Part shown: piece after piece, positions 53,990 to 64,000 of the stretch
Layout: each line of letters starts with the position of its first letter
How positions within the stretch are numbered: position 1 is the first letter of the stretch
DNA from: Mactra quadrangularis
Taxonomy: Eukaryota; Mollusca; Bivalvia; Venerida; Mactridae
NCBI GenBank assembly: GCA_025267735.1
Contig: CM046297.1
Location: 29,476,011-29,540,010 of the forward strand
Direction of reading: 5' to 3'
DNA length: 64,000 nucleotides
Made by a program: the position numbers and the translations under genes
The notes under the pieces: generated by a model
Told to the model about the DNA's origin: nothing
Databases searched by the model: none
The model's input: the letters and a program-made list of their open reading frames with translations, nothing else

Positions 53990-55140
53990 TATTTGCCCTG
54001 TAAAGCGGCAAATTCACTACACAATACCGAAAAAGCTGTTTGATAAAACAGAAAACCGGGCCGAAATCTGTTATAGGGCCCTGTTATGCGCTCTGATTTG
54101 GTTTAAAAACTGGGCCAATATCAAAAGTTACAAATTCTAAAACAAAATGGCCACTCTTGCTCTCGATATAATTCACTTTTATCAATTTTGCGGACAAGTC
54201 ACGTCGCGGGCCTCAATATAAACTAAGAATGACAAATTCACCCCGTGAATTATTGCATCATTTTATGAATGATGGACTTAACCAATCCATGTATAAGGTA
54301 TGTGTTTTATCATTTGTGTACGTACTAGATATTTGCTGCAATGCGAATTTTCAAAGAATTAAATTACAGCTGAGACATCGTCATAACGCATCGTTTGTAG
54401 TCATTTTCTTTTCATAAAATTGAATCTTTCTTTATCAGAACGCAGCTTTATTGCTGGTCAGAAAAAAACCTTCAGTAAATAAGGCCGTCTTCCGTAAAAA
54501 TGTTTTATCATTTACTTGAAATATGATGAATGGAATTAATTATTTTATAGGTTGGTTTTTATTTTATTTTATTGACTCAAACATAAAAACTACCCTTTTT
54601 GTATATTTCAAGTGATGCTAAGAAGTAGTGGATTATGACAACTTATGAGGCTGTTGCAAGCTTGCAGTACTAGAAACATTTTACCATTTAAAATATTATA
54701 TTTGTTGTAATGTACATGTATTTTTGATGCTGCAGAATATATTTGCAATAAAAATAAATCAAAGCATATAACATTATTAATTTCACTTACCATTACTGTT
54801 ATGTAGTATTTTTTGTGTATAATTTTACGCACAAAACAATCAAGTATATGAATGAGGTTTCAACTGGATCAATGCATTAAGACGGATTTTTCATGCTTCA
54901 CATCATGTATAAGAGTCATTGAATTGTAGCTGAAACATGAAACAAGGGATGTGTAAACTTACGCAAATGACTAGGTACGCTTGCATAAATGCTTCAGAGA
55001 AACGTTGCTCTGGTTCGTGAGTAGTTATTTAATAAAAGTGTCATTAAATAAGTGATTTGAAATAGGCCCTGTTATTTTTCCTCGGGACAGTCAGATTGGC
55101 CCTTGACCTTCGGCCTCCGACCTTTTGGTCAATTTATCTT
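53990..55140. mobile_element. Possible DNA element with 'cagggcc' ends
   Basis: The left part has 'ggccgaaatctgttatagg' and 'gccctgttatgcgctctgat'. The right part has 'aggccctgttatttttcctc' and 'gggacagtcagattggccc'. The shared 'gccctgttat' is in direct rather than clearly inverted form, so the structure is unresolved. Confidence 0.25.
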
Positions 55141-55570
55141 GAGAGAACGACTAAGTAGAGGCCACAACTTATGATAAAATTTACATACTCTCCGAACTTG
55201 TTGGAATGAGTTAGAAAAAATACATACTATCTGAACTTGTGGGAAAAGTTAGAAAAAAACCTACTCTTTAAACTTCTAAGGACGAGTTAGAACAAATATC
55301 GACCATGTCCATGCTTCCGTAAAATCTCCTGCTGTCGTATAAAATAAAAATACACATATTGCGTAATTATAGTATTATCATTTTTATTTAAATAAAAAAT
55401 ATGAGCATTTAAGCGTCTACGAAAATTCAACATATAATAATCCGTGATCTATTCTTCCTGGTTTAGCCAAGCAAGCATTCTTTATTTTAGATCTAAAGAC
55501 TCACATAAACATTCTAAAACATCTATTCTTATATATTTAACAAAACCAACTTTAAGAAAAGTAAATGTAT

Positions 55571-55885
55571 CCCGGCAAGCTCAGTTGGTAGTACGCAAGT
55601 CTACTGATCGAGGGGTCGTGGGTTAGATTTCCGGGAGGGGCATACTTTCTTGGAGCTTGGTCATGAAATTATTTCTACGGCCATTCTCCGTCAATGAGTT
55701 TTAATTATGTAGGACAGTTGTCAGTCAGTGACGAAAGTGTAGGCTTAGTAGTCGGTTATCAGCTATATCCAGAGATTTAGTCTTTCCGGGAGGAGTGATA
55801 AGGTTGACTGTCCGCCATTATATGACATTATATGTGTTGCTACGGCGTTAAACCCAACATAAACAAACAAAAACAAAGAAAATAA
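55571..55885 (+). mobile_element. tRNA-derived SINE, full length
   Basis: A box 'caagctcagttggtagtac', B box 'ggggtcgtgggttagatttc', body 'gacagttgtcagtcagtgac', tail 'gttgctacggcgttaaaccc' plus (aaac)n. Same family and orientation as 61965-62274. Confidence 0.85.
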
Positions 55886-56820
55886 ATATTTAACCACATT
55901 ATCTGTTCATTTGATCCCTCTCATACGGATTTATCTTTCACTCCCGAGTGAAATGGTTCTGGAAGTGAACTCTTAAATCATTAATATGTATTTGATTTGT
56001 TTTTGTTATAAGTTGTCAATGATAGATTATACATTGCATTCTATCTATTACAGGTTCTTCTTTAATTACCTTTTATATCTGTATGTCATATTTAGTTATG
56101 TCATGTGTATCTATAAACATACATATGAATGTTATCATAAATCATGCACTTCAGTGAAAGGAGGAGATAAAAGTAAAATATATTCATTTGTTTATACAAT
56201 AAAACGTAAAATGAGATCGATTTCTTATCAAAGACCGAACTGTAAATAATACATATATACTCATTCAGTTTTAATTTTATGATATAAAGTACGATTTATT
56301 AAATACAAATACTTTGTAGATAAATCACTATTCGTATCGCCAAAAAACAACGCCGAAGATAGTATCGTTATTTAATGATAAATTGACAATAAGCAAGGGA
56401 GACAACTACTGAAATGATGATATATATCAAACTAGATTTACCTCCCGTATTTACATCGAATTTAGTTTACAATGAATCTTCCATCGTTTCTATGGTAACA
56501 ACAAAGGTAAAAACCATTCTTCCATGCTGTAACTATTTTAAACAACGACAAAGAGATTTGGTTCAAGCATTACATCTAGTGTTACTACAGCTAGGCTTGC
56601 GTATGATTATACAGTGCAATTTTAAGGATATGCTATGTAAAAATAGTTAAATATAGTTCAAAGTGGACGTTGTTATTCTCTTCTTCTTGGCCGAAAATAA
56701 CAATTTTAACGAGAAACCAAATCGAGGGCAATACAAATAAGATAGATAGATTTTGTAGGCTAAAAGTATGTATTATTAAAGTATTATGTGTTGAATGTTA
56801 AATTGTTGATAAATAACCAT
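55886..56820. other. AT-rich intergenic
   Basis: No recognised feature. Short open frames at 55986-56249 and 56414-56650 have no family resemblance. Confidence 0.4.
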
Positions 56821-56824
56821 GATG

Positions 56825-57060
56825 GATCCAGCTTACCGCGCACTGCCGTAGGTCTTGTCGGGGATTGTTTATGAGGGGACTTAAACCGCCGTTATTGCTG
56901 GATATAATCTTGGTATAATTCAGCTGTTGGTTATTGCCAAGTAGTTCTCAGAGTCAAACGTCCAGTATAAATGTTGATACGCCCATTTTTGCAATTGACA
57001 TTGGGCTTTGCGTGGCTCAATTGAAATTTCCCCCTATTTCATCGGTTGGGGTTAAAGCGG
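56825..57060. other. GC-richer block of unknown nature
   Basis: The composition is clearly richer in G and C than both flanks. It includes 'caattgacattgggctttgc' closing with 'ctcaattg' as a possible hairpin (56992-57026). It does not match the snRNA or 5S sequences I know. Confidence 0.3.
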
Positions 57061-58780
57061 GCTACAAATGACTTGTGCACAAAGAGTCAACCCTCTTTCT
57101 TGTCACCACTGCATTATAATAATAAATATGAAATTCCAAGTATCGTCTAACCATAACATGTATTGTTAGTTTTCAATCAACTCTAAGTGGTACATGCATT
57201 AACTTCATTATTTTAACTACTTGCCTCAGTACTTTAATACTCATGGTTTACATCAGTGAAGTAAATTTATGTGCTACTGACAGTAAAAAAACCAACAATA
57301 TATTGCTTTCAAGTAATTCATTAAAACGTGTATAAGTAAATTTTTGAACTTTGCACGTAGATTAAACAAAAGAATAGTACATGTATGTCAAAAAATAGTT
57401 ATAGGTAAATATATTAAAAAGTATTTTTTGTTATTTATATAAAAATAAGTAAGTAATATCTACACTCTCATTCACTGAACTACATAAATAATTTCGTTTT
57501 AACAAGAATTAACACTTTAAAACTGCTATGCTGTAGTGTTGACTTTTGTATTTCCCCACAAACAGATAAGTCTATTAAAAGTTCAATACTATGTCATGTT
57601 TTGAAAAAATAATGTATAGTGTTTTAATATATCTACGTCTATAAAATCCGCTATTTTTCATGTCAACACCGATTATCGATTTAAATAATGACTAAAACCG
57701 GTTTTAATCCAAGTGAGCTACCGCTTCTTTTACACACACTAAAATAAACAACTCTGGGAAAAAAGTTTTATATGTCACGTGAATCCAAATCACGAAATTC
57801 TTGATTCAAAGATTTTGAAGCAAGACGACCATGTTGAAGAATTTGGCTGATGTGAGTTAATTATTTATTTTGTATTTATTCAGATTATTTTGAGGACTAT
57901 GTGCTAGATTATTGCTACAAACTGCTTTACATAAGCACTGCCTGTGCAAACTCTAAGTGTTGTCGATGGATCTATTGCAAAAATTGCCTTTACGCTTAAA
58001 CCACTCGCTTGGCCCGAGCCAATGCTACCTTAATACTGGGTTGACTGTTCTGTGGTCACTCGGCCTGCTATAGCGGACTACGGAATAAGTTTAGCGATTA
58101 TTCACTCATCCTACCTAGAAACGCATGCTTCTGTCAACGTTTTGGGTTTTAATGATTGAAACTAGGAATGAAAATTCGAACCACGATTATCACTCAGCTT
58201 ATTGATATTTCATGACTTTAACCCTCACCCTGACATCATTGTAGCTCAACTACACAATGCACTTGTTTCAACTATTGTCCTATCGTAGTGTGCGTCTGTT
58301 ATAAGACTGCATGGATCAATTATTCTGATACCACTCGACCTTGGTTCGATCCTGAGACTACTTGACCTCTTCTGTCACATGCTCTAACTCGTCCAGCACC
58401 ACCAACAGATGATGATTCAGGTGGCTTCCTGCATCTCAGAGCATGAAAGATGTCTAAAAACATTATTATCAGATTGGCTTCAACTATAGATGGATACGGC
58501 CTTTAGATACGGTAGGTCCCTAAATGCCACACAAGCAAGATAAGATCAAGCGAAAGGAACCGCTACTGCAAGTGATATTTTCATTATTGGCCCCTTATCC
58601 TAAGTGAGAAAATCCATAGGTTTGGATATTCATAGAACATGAACTTTATATTGCCCAAATGGTATCAAAAGGATCGAATTTTTTAGTACTGATTGTTTGT
58701 CTGACTCCTTGAGTTATGGCTGTCCCAGGCTGGTCTTAATGGTTTTGCATGGTAAGTCTGTGGCGGGTCTCTTTCGTCAC
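57061..58780. other. Intergenic, nothing firm
   Basis: 57.95-58.6 kb is more GC-balanced and may be an old mobile element, but I could not recognise any coding remnant. Confidence 0.35.
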
Positions 58781-58793
58781 AATCGGATTAAAA

Positions 58794-58839
58794 CCAGATC
58801 TAAATTTTTCCGCTCGCCTACTCGCTAATTTAGATCTGG
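58794..58839. repeat. Perfect 13-bp inverted repeat
   Basis: 'ccagatctaaatt' and 'aatttagatctgg' flank a 20-nt loop rich in 'cgc'. Confidence 0.85.
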
Positions 58840-59015
58840 CCTTTTTCAAACGTTGGTCACGTTCAGGTGACCTTGTCTCATCGTAATATTAATGACGAAA
58901 TTGTTATGATACATAACTTGTTTAAATTCTCTACGTCACCCAATTTGAAATGAGCCGTCCAATGGCCGACTGTGAATAATACCGCTGTTAAATTAGCTTG
59001 CAAACCTTGGAAGTT

Positions 59016-59116
59016 TATCGGAATAATATTGGTCAATGGAAACATGACTAAGTAGAATGATAAAAAAAATTGCTGCACATCTATGATAGAAGCAAGAGTT
59101 TAGATCATGTCTGTTG
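59016..59116 (+). mobile_element. Fragment of the Tc1-like family
   Basis: Almost identical to 41993-42094 ('ggaataatattggtcaatgg' shared), then diverges. Only the 5' part of the element is present. Confidence 0.75.
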
Positions 59117-60429
59117 TTAGTCAGGTCTAAAACTATATTTATTATAGTAACAATAATCATGTTATTAATATATACTGGTGATATTATATATTGGTGAAAC
59201 ACTTTAGATCGAACTTTTCGTCAGCTAACACTTAAGAACACTTAATTTTAGTGATTTATCTGTACCTTTTTAACATATTACAATTAGTTTAAGAAACTCG
59301 TTACGAAGAAATTTTAAACTTTTAACATCATTTGCACAAAATTGATATCTTAAAAGATAAAAGAGATACATGTATGGCAGTTTTAAAAATTTTCCCCTAT
59401 ACATTTCTGTTGAAAATTGAGTATCGACTTGAGACCATGTATGGAACTAAAAGTTGGACATGAAAAAAAACCCAAAGATTCTAAAGAAACTAATTAGTGC
59501 TATTGACACTTTTATTTCCATGTACAAAACATATTCTATTGACATACTGTAGCACATTACTCATATCTGCAATGGACAAGTACAAATTTTAATAATGAAT
59601 GTCTTTTTCATTCATGTTAATTTGTATTTAACTACTTTTTCAGTGCCTCTTTTTTATGTATTGTTTGGTCCAGTTCTATCGTAAGAACTATATGATATGC
59701 TTCTTTATATCGTATATCATGTTGTTAAAAAGGTTTTCTCGATACACCTATCTACGATTTAATGTGCTTTGAATTTAACAAATGTCATTAACATTAAGAC
59801 TTTGTATGTACATGATGAAGATATATAGAGATGTCGAATAATTAACTCATCAAATAAAATAATATACAAAAACGATCATTTACTTTCAAGTAATATGTTT
59901 GGTTTATTTCCTTTGATTTTTTTCTATACAAATTTACCTATTTTATTGTAATTGGTTCCAAGAGAAAGTCCAGTCAATCCGTGTATTAAACTTATATACA
60001 ATTAAGAATACAAAGTATCATTATGAGTATAATATACATACAGAAATGATATATGATCTTAGATTCCATTACATCTTAAAGGTTTCTTGATAAAGATAAA
60101 CTCGTGACCTAATTCTCATGGTCAGAAAATGGATGTTTGTCTATATTGACCGAAAATCAAGAGCATACGTATAATCGTTGTTTTTTCGGTATATATGTTT
60201 TTATATTGTTTATTGAAATATTAGGTAGTAATTGAAGTATATCCTAAGCAATCTCATATAAATAATTAAACAGTATCACCGTTATATTTGTTCAAGTTGT
60301 TTACTTAAATATAAATTTATTGTGACTGAGGAATTAACACAATTCAAGGGAAACATGTTATCTAAAACAACAGAAAGATAAATACAATTATACAGTTCTA
60401 GAACTCAATCTGGAGACTATGTCATTATT

Positions 60430-60656
60430 TTTCCAATTGGGTTAAACGTTGTATTCAATCATATTTAGGTCATATAAAGGACGGCCAGGTCTTCCTACTT
60501 TAGGTTTCCTAGACACTTTCCTATAACCAGTACTAACTTACCCTATCACGAGGCCGACAACTCATGTATAGGGTATGACCTACCGCGACCGGGCTCGAAC
60601 CTTCGATCTCCGGATTCGAAGTCAGACATGCTAACCACTATGACACGGTCGCGGCA
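60430..60656 (-). mobile_element. SINE with tRNA-Arg-like head
   Basis: The minus strand starts with a complete tRNA-like fold (60581-60656) and continues with a body ending 'attgaatacaacgtttaacc'. It is a different SINE family from the four others. Confidence 0.65.
60581..60656 (-). pseudogene. tRNA-Arg(UCG)-like head
   Basis: 76 nt. The acceptor stem 'tgccgcg'/'cgcggta' pairs fully with one G-T, and the D arm 'cgtg'/'catg' pairs. The anticodon loop 'cttcgaa' gives TCG, and the B box is 'ggttcgagccc'. The T stem is poorly paired, so I call it a SINE head rather than a working tRNA. The 'gtctgacttcg' block is characteristic of tRNA-Arg(UCG). Confidence 0.6.
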
Positions 60657-61964
60657 GACTAGATTAAGATTATTTATTATTTCAATGATCCCGATGCAAA
60701 TTTCACGTAGACAATGTGAAGATAAGTTTTAAAACTAACGCTGTTTCTGTTGTCAAGAAAAGTCAATTGTTACAAAATTTGAAGTACATTGCTCAGGGTA
60801 TTCACAATAAGGAAATTAAGATGAGTGTTAATTATTTACTATTTAATTATTTATCGTGTTTAACATGCTTTGAACTATGTGTGCCCGATAGTATGTAAGT
60901 CATTTCTTGCTCATGCATCAAGGAAAGTGTAACTTATATTGACAATATAAGAGCACGTGAATAAAACAAAATGTAGCGTTATTAGAGTAATTGCAGTACA
61001 TACATACAATTTGTTCACTCGAATGCTATTTTACCGTGAAACAATATATCGAATTAATCGCTAATTAGTTGATCTTTATCAGTAAAAATTAATAAATGTT
61101 AACCTAGATTAGAAATCAGTCCTGTGTCAGGCTGTGACTGATATCACTTTTTGGGCATTACAGATTAATTTAACAGTTGATGATTCTATTTTACAGCCTC
61201 CAAACACCACGATATATGTGTATTGCAACTGTTATTATGTTTTAGTTTAATGAACAGTATATGCAAAAGAAAACGAATACTATAATTTGCATACAATGGC
61301 TGTCATCTTTGAAATCAGTTACCAAATGATATAAAACATTCCACTAATTATGACTTTTTTAAAAATCACTAGTAAAAAAACATTATTTTTCTAATATATT
61401 TTCTAATACTAGTCTTTTAGCCCCCTTTTTTCTAGTCTTATATTTGGGGAGTAGACAATGTGTGCCTTGCTAAGACATGTATTCATTTATGTAAGGACCA
61501 CAATGGAAACAAGGACATTCACATTTCCTTTTTGTGTTATCATTAGTAAATAAAAATAATTATGACAAAGCTCAATAAATGTATTGCATTTACAGTAGTT
61601 ATTTTTTATGTTATACTGTATGTTTAATCATTTAAGTGCTGTGTGTGTATTATTTTCATTTATTGAATAAAATCTATCTATATGTGATGTATCTACGCTG
61701 GGAATCGTACTTCTTTGTTTTGACGTTATTAATTGAATTAAAATAGTAAGATGTTTTTTTAGCCTAAATACATTTTAAGGAACAAAAATCCACAAAAAAT
61801 GACCATGCGTATGTTTATCAAATTTGATTACTTGCCGTATTATATAATCTAGACCATGTTTTATTTTTAAAGTGTATTTAACCAATGATCTTGGTTCAAC
61901 TTCAAATTCTATCATGCTACAATACGGTTATAATGCCATTCCATTCAACTACTGACATTTTGGA

Positions 61965-62274
61965 TAAAGCCACTCGGCTAGCTCAGTTGGTAGCACACAA
62001 GTCTACTGATTGAGGGGTCGTGGGTTCAATTCCCGGGCGGGGCATACTTTCGTGGAGCTTGGTTATGAAATTATTTCTATGGTCATTCTCCCTCCTACCA
62101 ATGATTCTTAATTATGAAGGGCAGTTGTCAGTCACTGATGAGAGAATGCGCTAAGTAGTTGGTTAACAGTTAAATCCAGTGGTTTAGCCTTTCCAGGAGC
62201 AGTGAGTAGGTTGACTTACCGCCGTTACATTATGTGTTGATTTGGCGTTAAACACAACAAAAACAAATAAACAA
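61965..62274 (+). mobile_element. tRNA-derived SINE, full length
   Basis: A box 'tagctcagttggtagcac', B box 'gggtcgtgggttcaattcc', body 'gcagtgagtaggttgac', tail 'ggcgttaaacacaac' plus (aaac)n. The target duplication 'acattttgga' lies at 61955-61964 and 62275-62284. It is orthologous in position to the SINE at 1849-2066. Confidence 0.9.
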
Positions 62275-63260
62275 ACATTTTGGAAAATTAAGCAATTACA
62301 CTATAGTTCAGAAAGGCGTGTTAGGTTAGCCAAAATTAATTCGACTCTTTTGTTTGTTCGTTTTATACGCCCCAATATCATCAATTGAAGTTATAAAATG
62401 TGCAAAACACCATAATATTGTTTCTTAGATACATGGGACAAGACAGCAGACTATTCTTCTATTGACTGTATTATTTCTCTCAAACGTGAAATACTCTTTG
62501 TTATGGAGATTGTCTTTCCAGCAAATTGTAGCAGCAATAGGTAAACAAAGAAAACGCATTTTGTAAACAAGTTTACACACAAGCAATCGACAACAAACGA
62601 TAATATAATATTATTAATATTTATTTCTGTAAACATCTTATCATTATGATATAATATTCATATAAAACTTGTTCAAAATAGTTTTCTCAAAGGTTATATA
62701 TATTTTTATTTCATAAACCTTTGTATTATTTATACACCATTACACTGACATTAACTGTGAAAACATAAACTTAACAATCCTTAATGCTATTTTTTTCCAT
62801 ATCGCTATTCTAAATATTACACCCAATTTGTATTTATTTGGTTCCATGCTTGTATCAAACTTTTGTACGGGTAAAATGAGTTTTACATAGAAATCGACGA
62901 ATTACATATTCGTTCTGATAAATCTACATGATAAGGCGTAAAATATCAGACATCTGACTATGCAATGTACACTAAGTAAATTAAATTGTTTATAACTATC
63001 CATACTTCAGACAACAATTATATAGCTTTATATTGAGGGATCATAATTTAGAAATAGAAACAGGAAAAATATCTTTAAAGATTGTGAAGAGTGATTATAT
63101 ATAATAAAATTAGAGACTTAATTCCATTTTATCGTCCTGCTCAGTCTACACTGACCAAAAAGAATATATTTACCTTATGCGAAATGGGTATGTATCTATT
63201 AAGCAAAACTATTATATGTTCAATAAATATAAAGTGATGCATTAATTCTGGCAAATATTT

Positions 63261-64000
63261 TTCTGAAAATCTTAAAAACATAAAAATCGCCAGCTAATTT
63301 GTATGCTTTATAATATTCAGTAATATTTTATTCTACATAATTGTGTAGATTTTCTGTAAGTAATGTATTCTTGTATTTTGTCCTTGCCAAACAATTAAGA
63401 TATAGTCGACAAAGTCGAAACTCAGCCGATAACTTATTAATAAACAATATATGTCTATGATTCATATAATCATTAAGATACTATGCAACAAAATATCAGT
63501 AAAAGACTAAACATGATAACACAAACATCAGACATTACAAACAACCACATAGTAAAACATGGTCTAAATTTATATTCTAAAACATAACAGTAATAACAGC
63601 CAATAGATTCACATACACTATCGTAAAACGTGATATCACATAATTAGAAATAGGACCCAATTCTAGAATATGTCCACTATAACATAGCATAAACAATAAT
63701 GTCTTCAAAAGTTCATAGAAACCATAAATTAAACATCACTTTTATTGACCATTATGTGTTTTATGGGCAACACATTTAATAACTAACAAACATATTTTTA
63801 CGACACAGTTGTCTTCCCCAATTGTTGACTTACATATTTAAACAATGCAATATTTTTCATTTGCTCTACAATCGGAGTGACAGAAATGTTAAATTAAATT
63901 GGTAAAAATATGTAGAATGCAAGTTGAGTTAGTCAGCTGTGTCGTAAAATATTACAGATTTAGCGACCCAGTACGTTTCCAAGATATAGTAACAACAAAT
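63261..64000. other. AT-rich end of window
   Basis: No frame recognised. In the left copy the equivalent place is followed within 0.5 kb by the 3' end of the main gene. Here no propeller exon is present before the window ends. Confidence 0.4.

Larger units (their letters stand above)
59750..63260. repeat. Right copy of direct flanking duplication
   Basis: Aligns with 945-5900. It lacks LINE 1 and has an intact SINE. It also has about 1.3 kb (60250-61575), including a tRNA-Arg-like SINE, not present in the left copy. Confidence 0.8.

Noticed and set aside
56825..57060. Spliceosomal snRNA or 5S rRNA
   Set aside because: The sequence does not contain the conserved cores of U1, U2, U4, U5, U6 or 5S that I know.
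57820..57860. First coding exon (short ATG frame followed by 'gtgagt') preceded by an E-box
   Set aside because: No downstream exon or family match; the open stretch is only seven codons.
1..64000. CRISPR arrays, bacterial operons, integrated virus
   Set aside because: No regularly spaced repeats, no prokaryotic gene organisation, and no viral structural or polymerase genes beyond retrotransposon RT.

Overview
The window is AT-rich, intron-rich animal DNA. The mix of tRNA-headed SINEs, I/Nimb-like and Jockey/CR1-like LINEs, pogo, PIF/Harbinger and Tc1-like relics, and a TRIM-like beta-propeller gene points to a mollusc, most likely a bivalve. There is no bacterial or organellar signal. Nothing was run: all calls come from reading translations, splice signals and repeats by eye.

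The main content is one large minus-strand gene (about 35.68 kb down to 6.37 kb) that I could assemble exon by exon. Seventeen exons, plus one probable 39-nt microexon, join in frame to about 858 (871) residues. The predicted protein has an N-terminal domain resembling human CXorf38 (DUF4559/HEPN-like) with an RHELVH (R-x4-H) motif. A coiled coil follows, built from small phase-0 exons. It ends in a TRIM/NHL-like beta-propeller encoded by one terminal exon. The coiled coil has grown by exon duplication: two 84-nt exons and four copies of a two-exon module (8 x 75 nt).

Layout. 0.9-5.9 kb: left copy of a direct duplication whose other copy lies at 59.7-63.3 kb; the left copy holds a 5'-truncated LINE. 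6.4-35.7 kb: the HEPN/coiled-coil/propeller gene. Its introns hold segmental duplicates, a long inverted repeat (11.0-11.9 vs 19.7-21.3 kb), a TACGG-rich element with a 17-bp hairpin (16.9-19.5 kb), a pogo-like element with a nested LINE (21.7-24.4 kb), and another LINE (26.2-28.2 kb). 36.0-41.75 kb: a nearly full-length I/Nimb-like LINE (CCHC ORF1; endonuclease, RT and RNase H in ORF2) inserted about 0.4 kb upstream of the gene start. 42.0-42.5 kb: a deleted Tc1-like element. 43.9-45.9 kb: a PIF/Harbinger relic split by a SINE. 48.07-49.00 kb: a foldback element whose arms each carry what looks like a first exon. 49-64 kb: no confidently coding sequence, a promoter-like CRE/CCAAT/TATA cluster at 52.0 kb, more SINEs, and the right copy of the flanking duplication.

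The flanking duplication, the intragenic exon duplications and the use of empty sites to date insertions suggest a locus evolving by tandem duplication. A paralogue of the main gene may lie just beyond position 64000.
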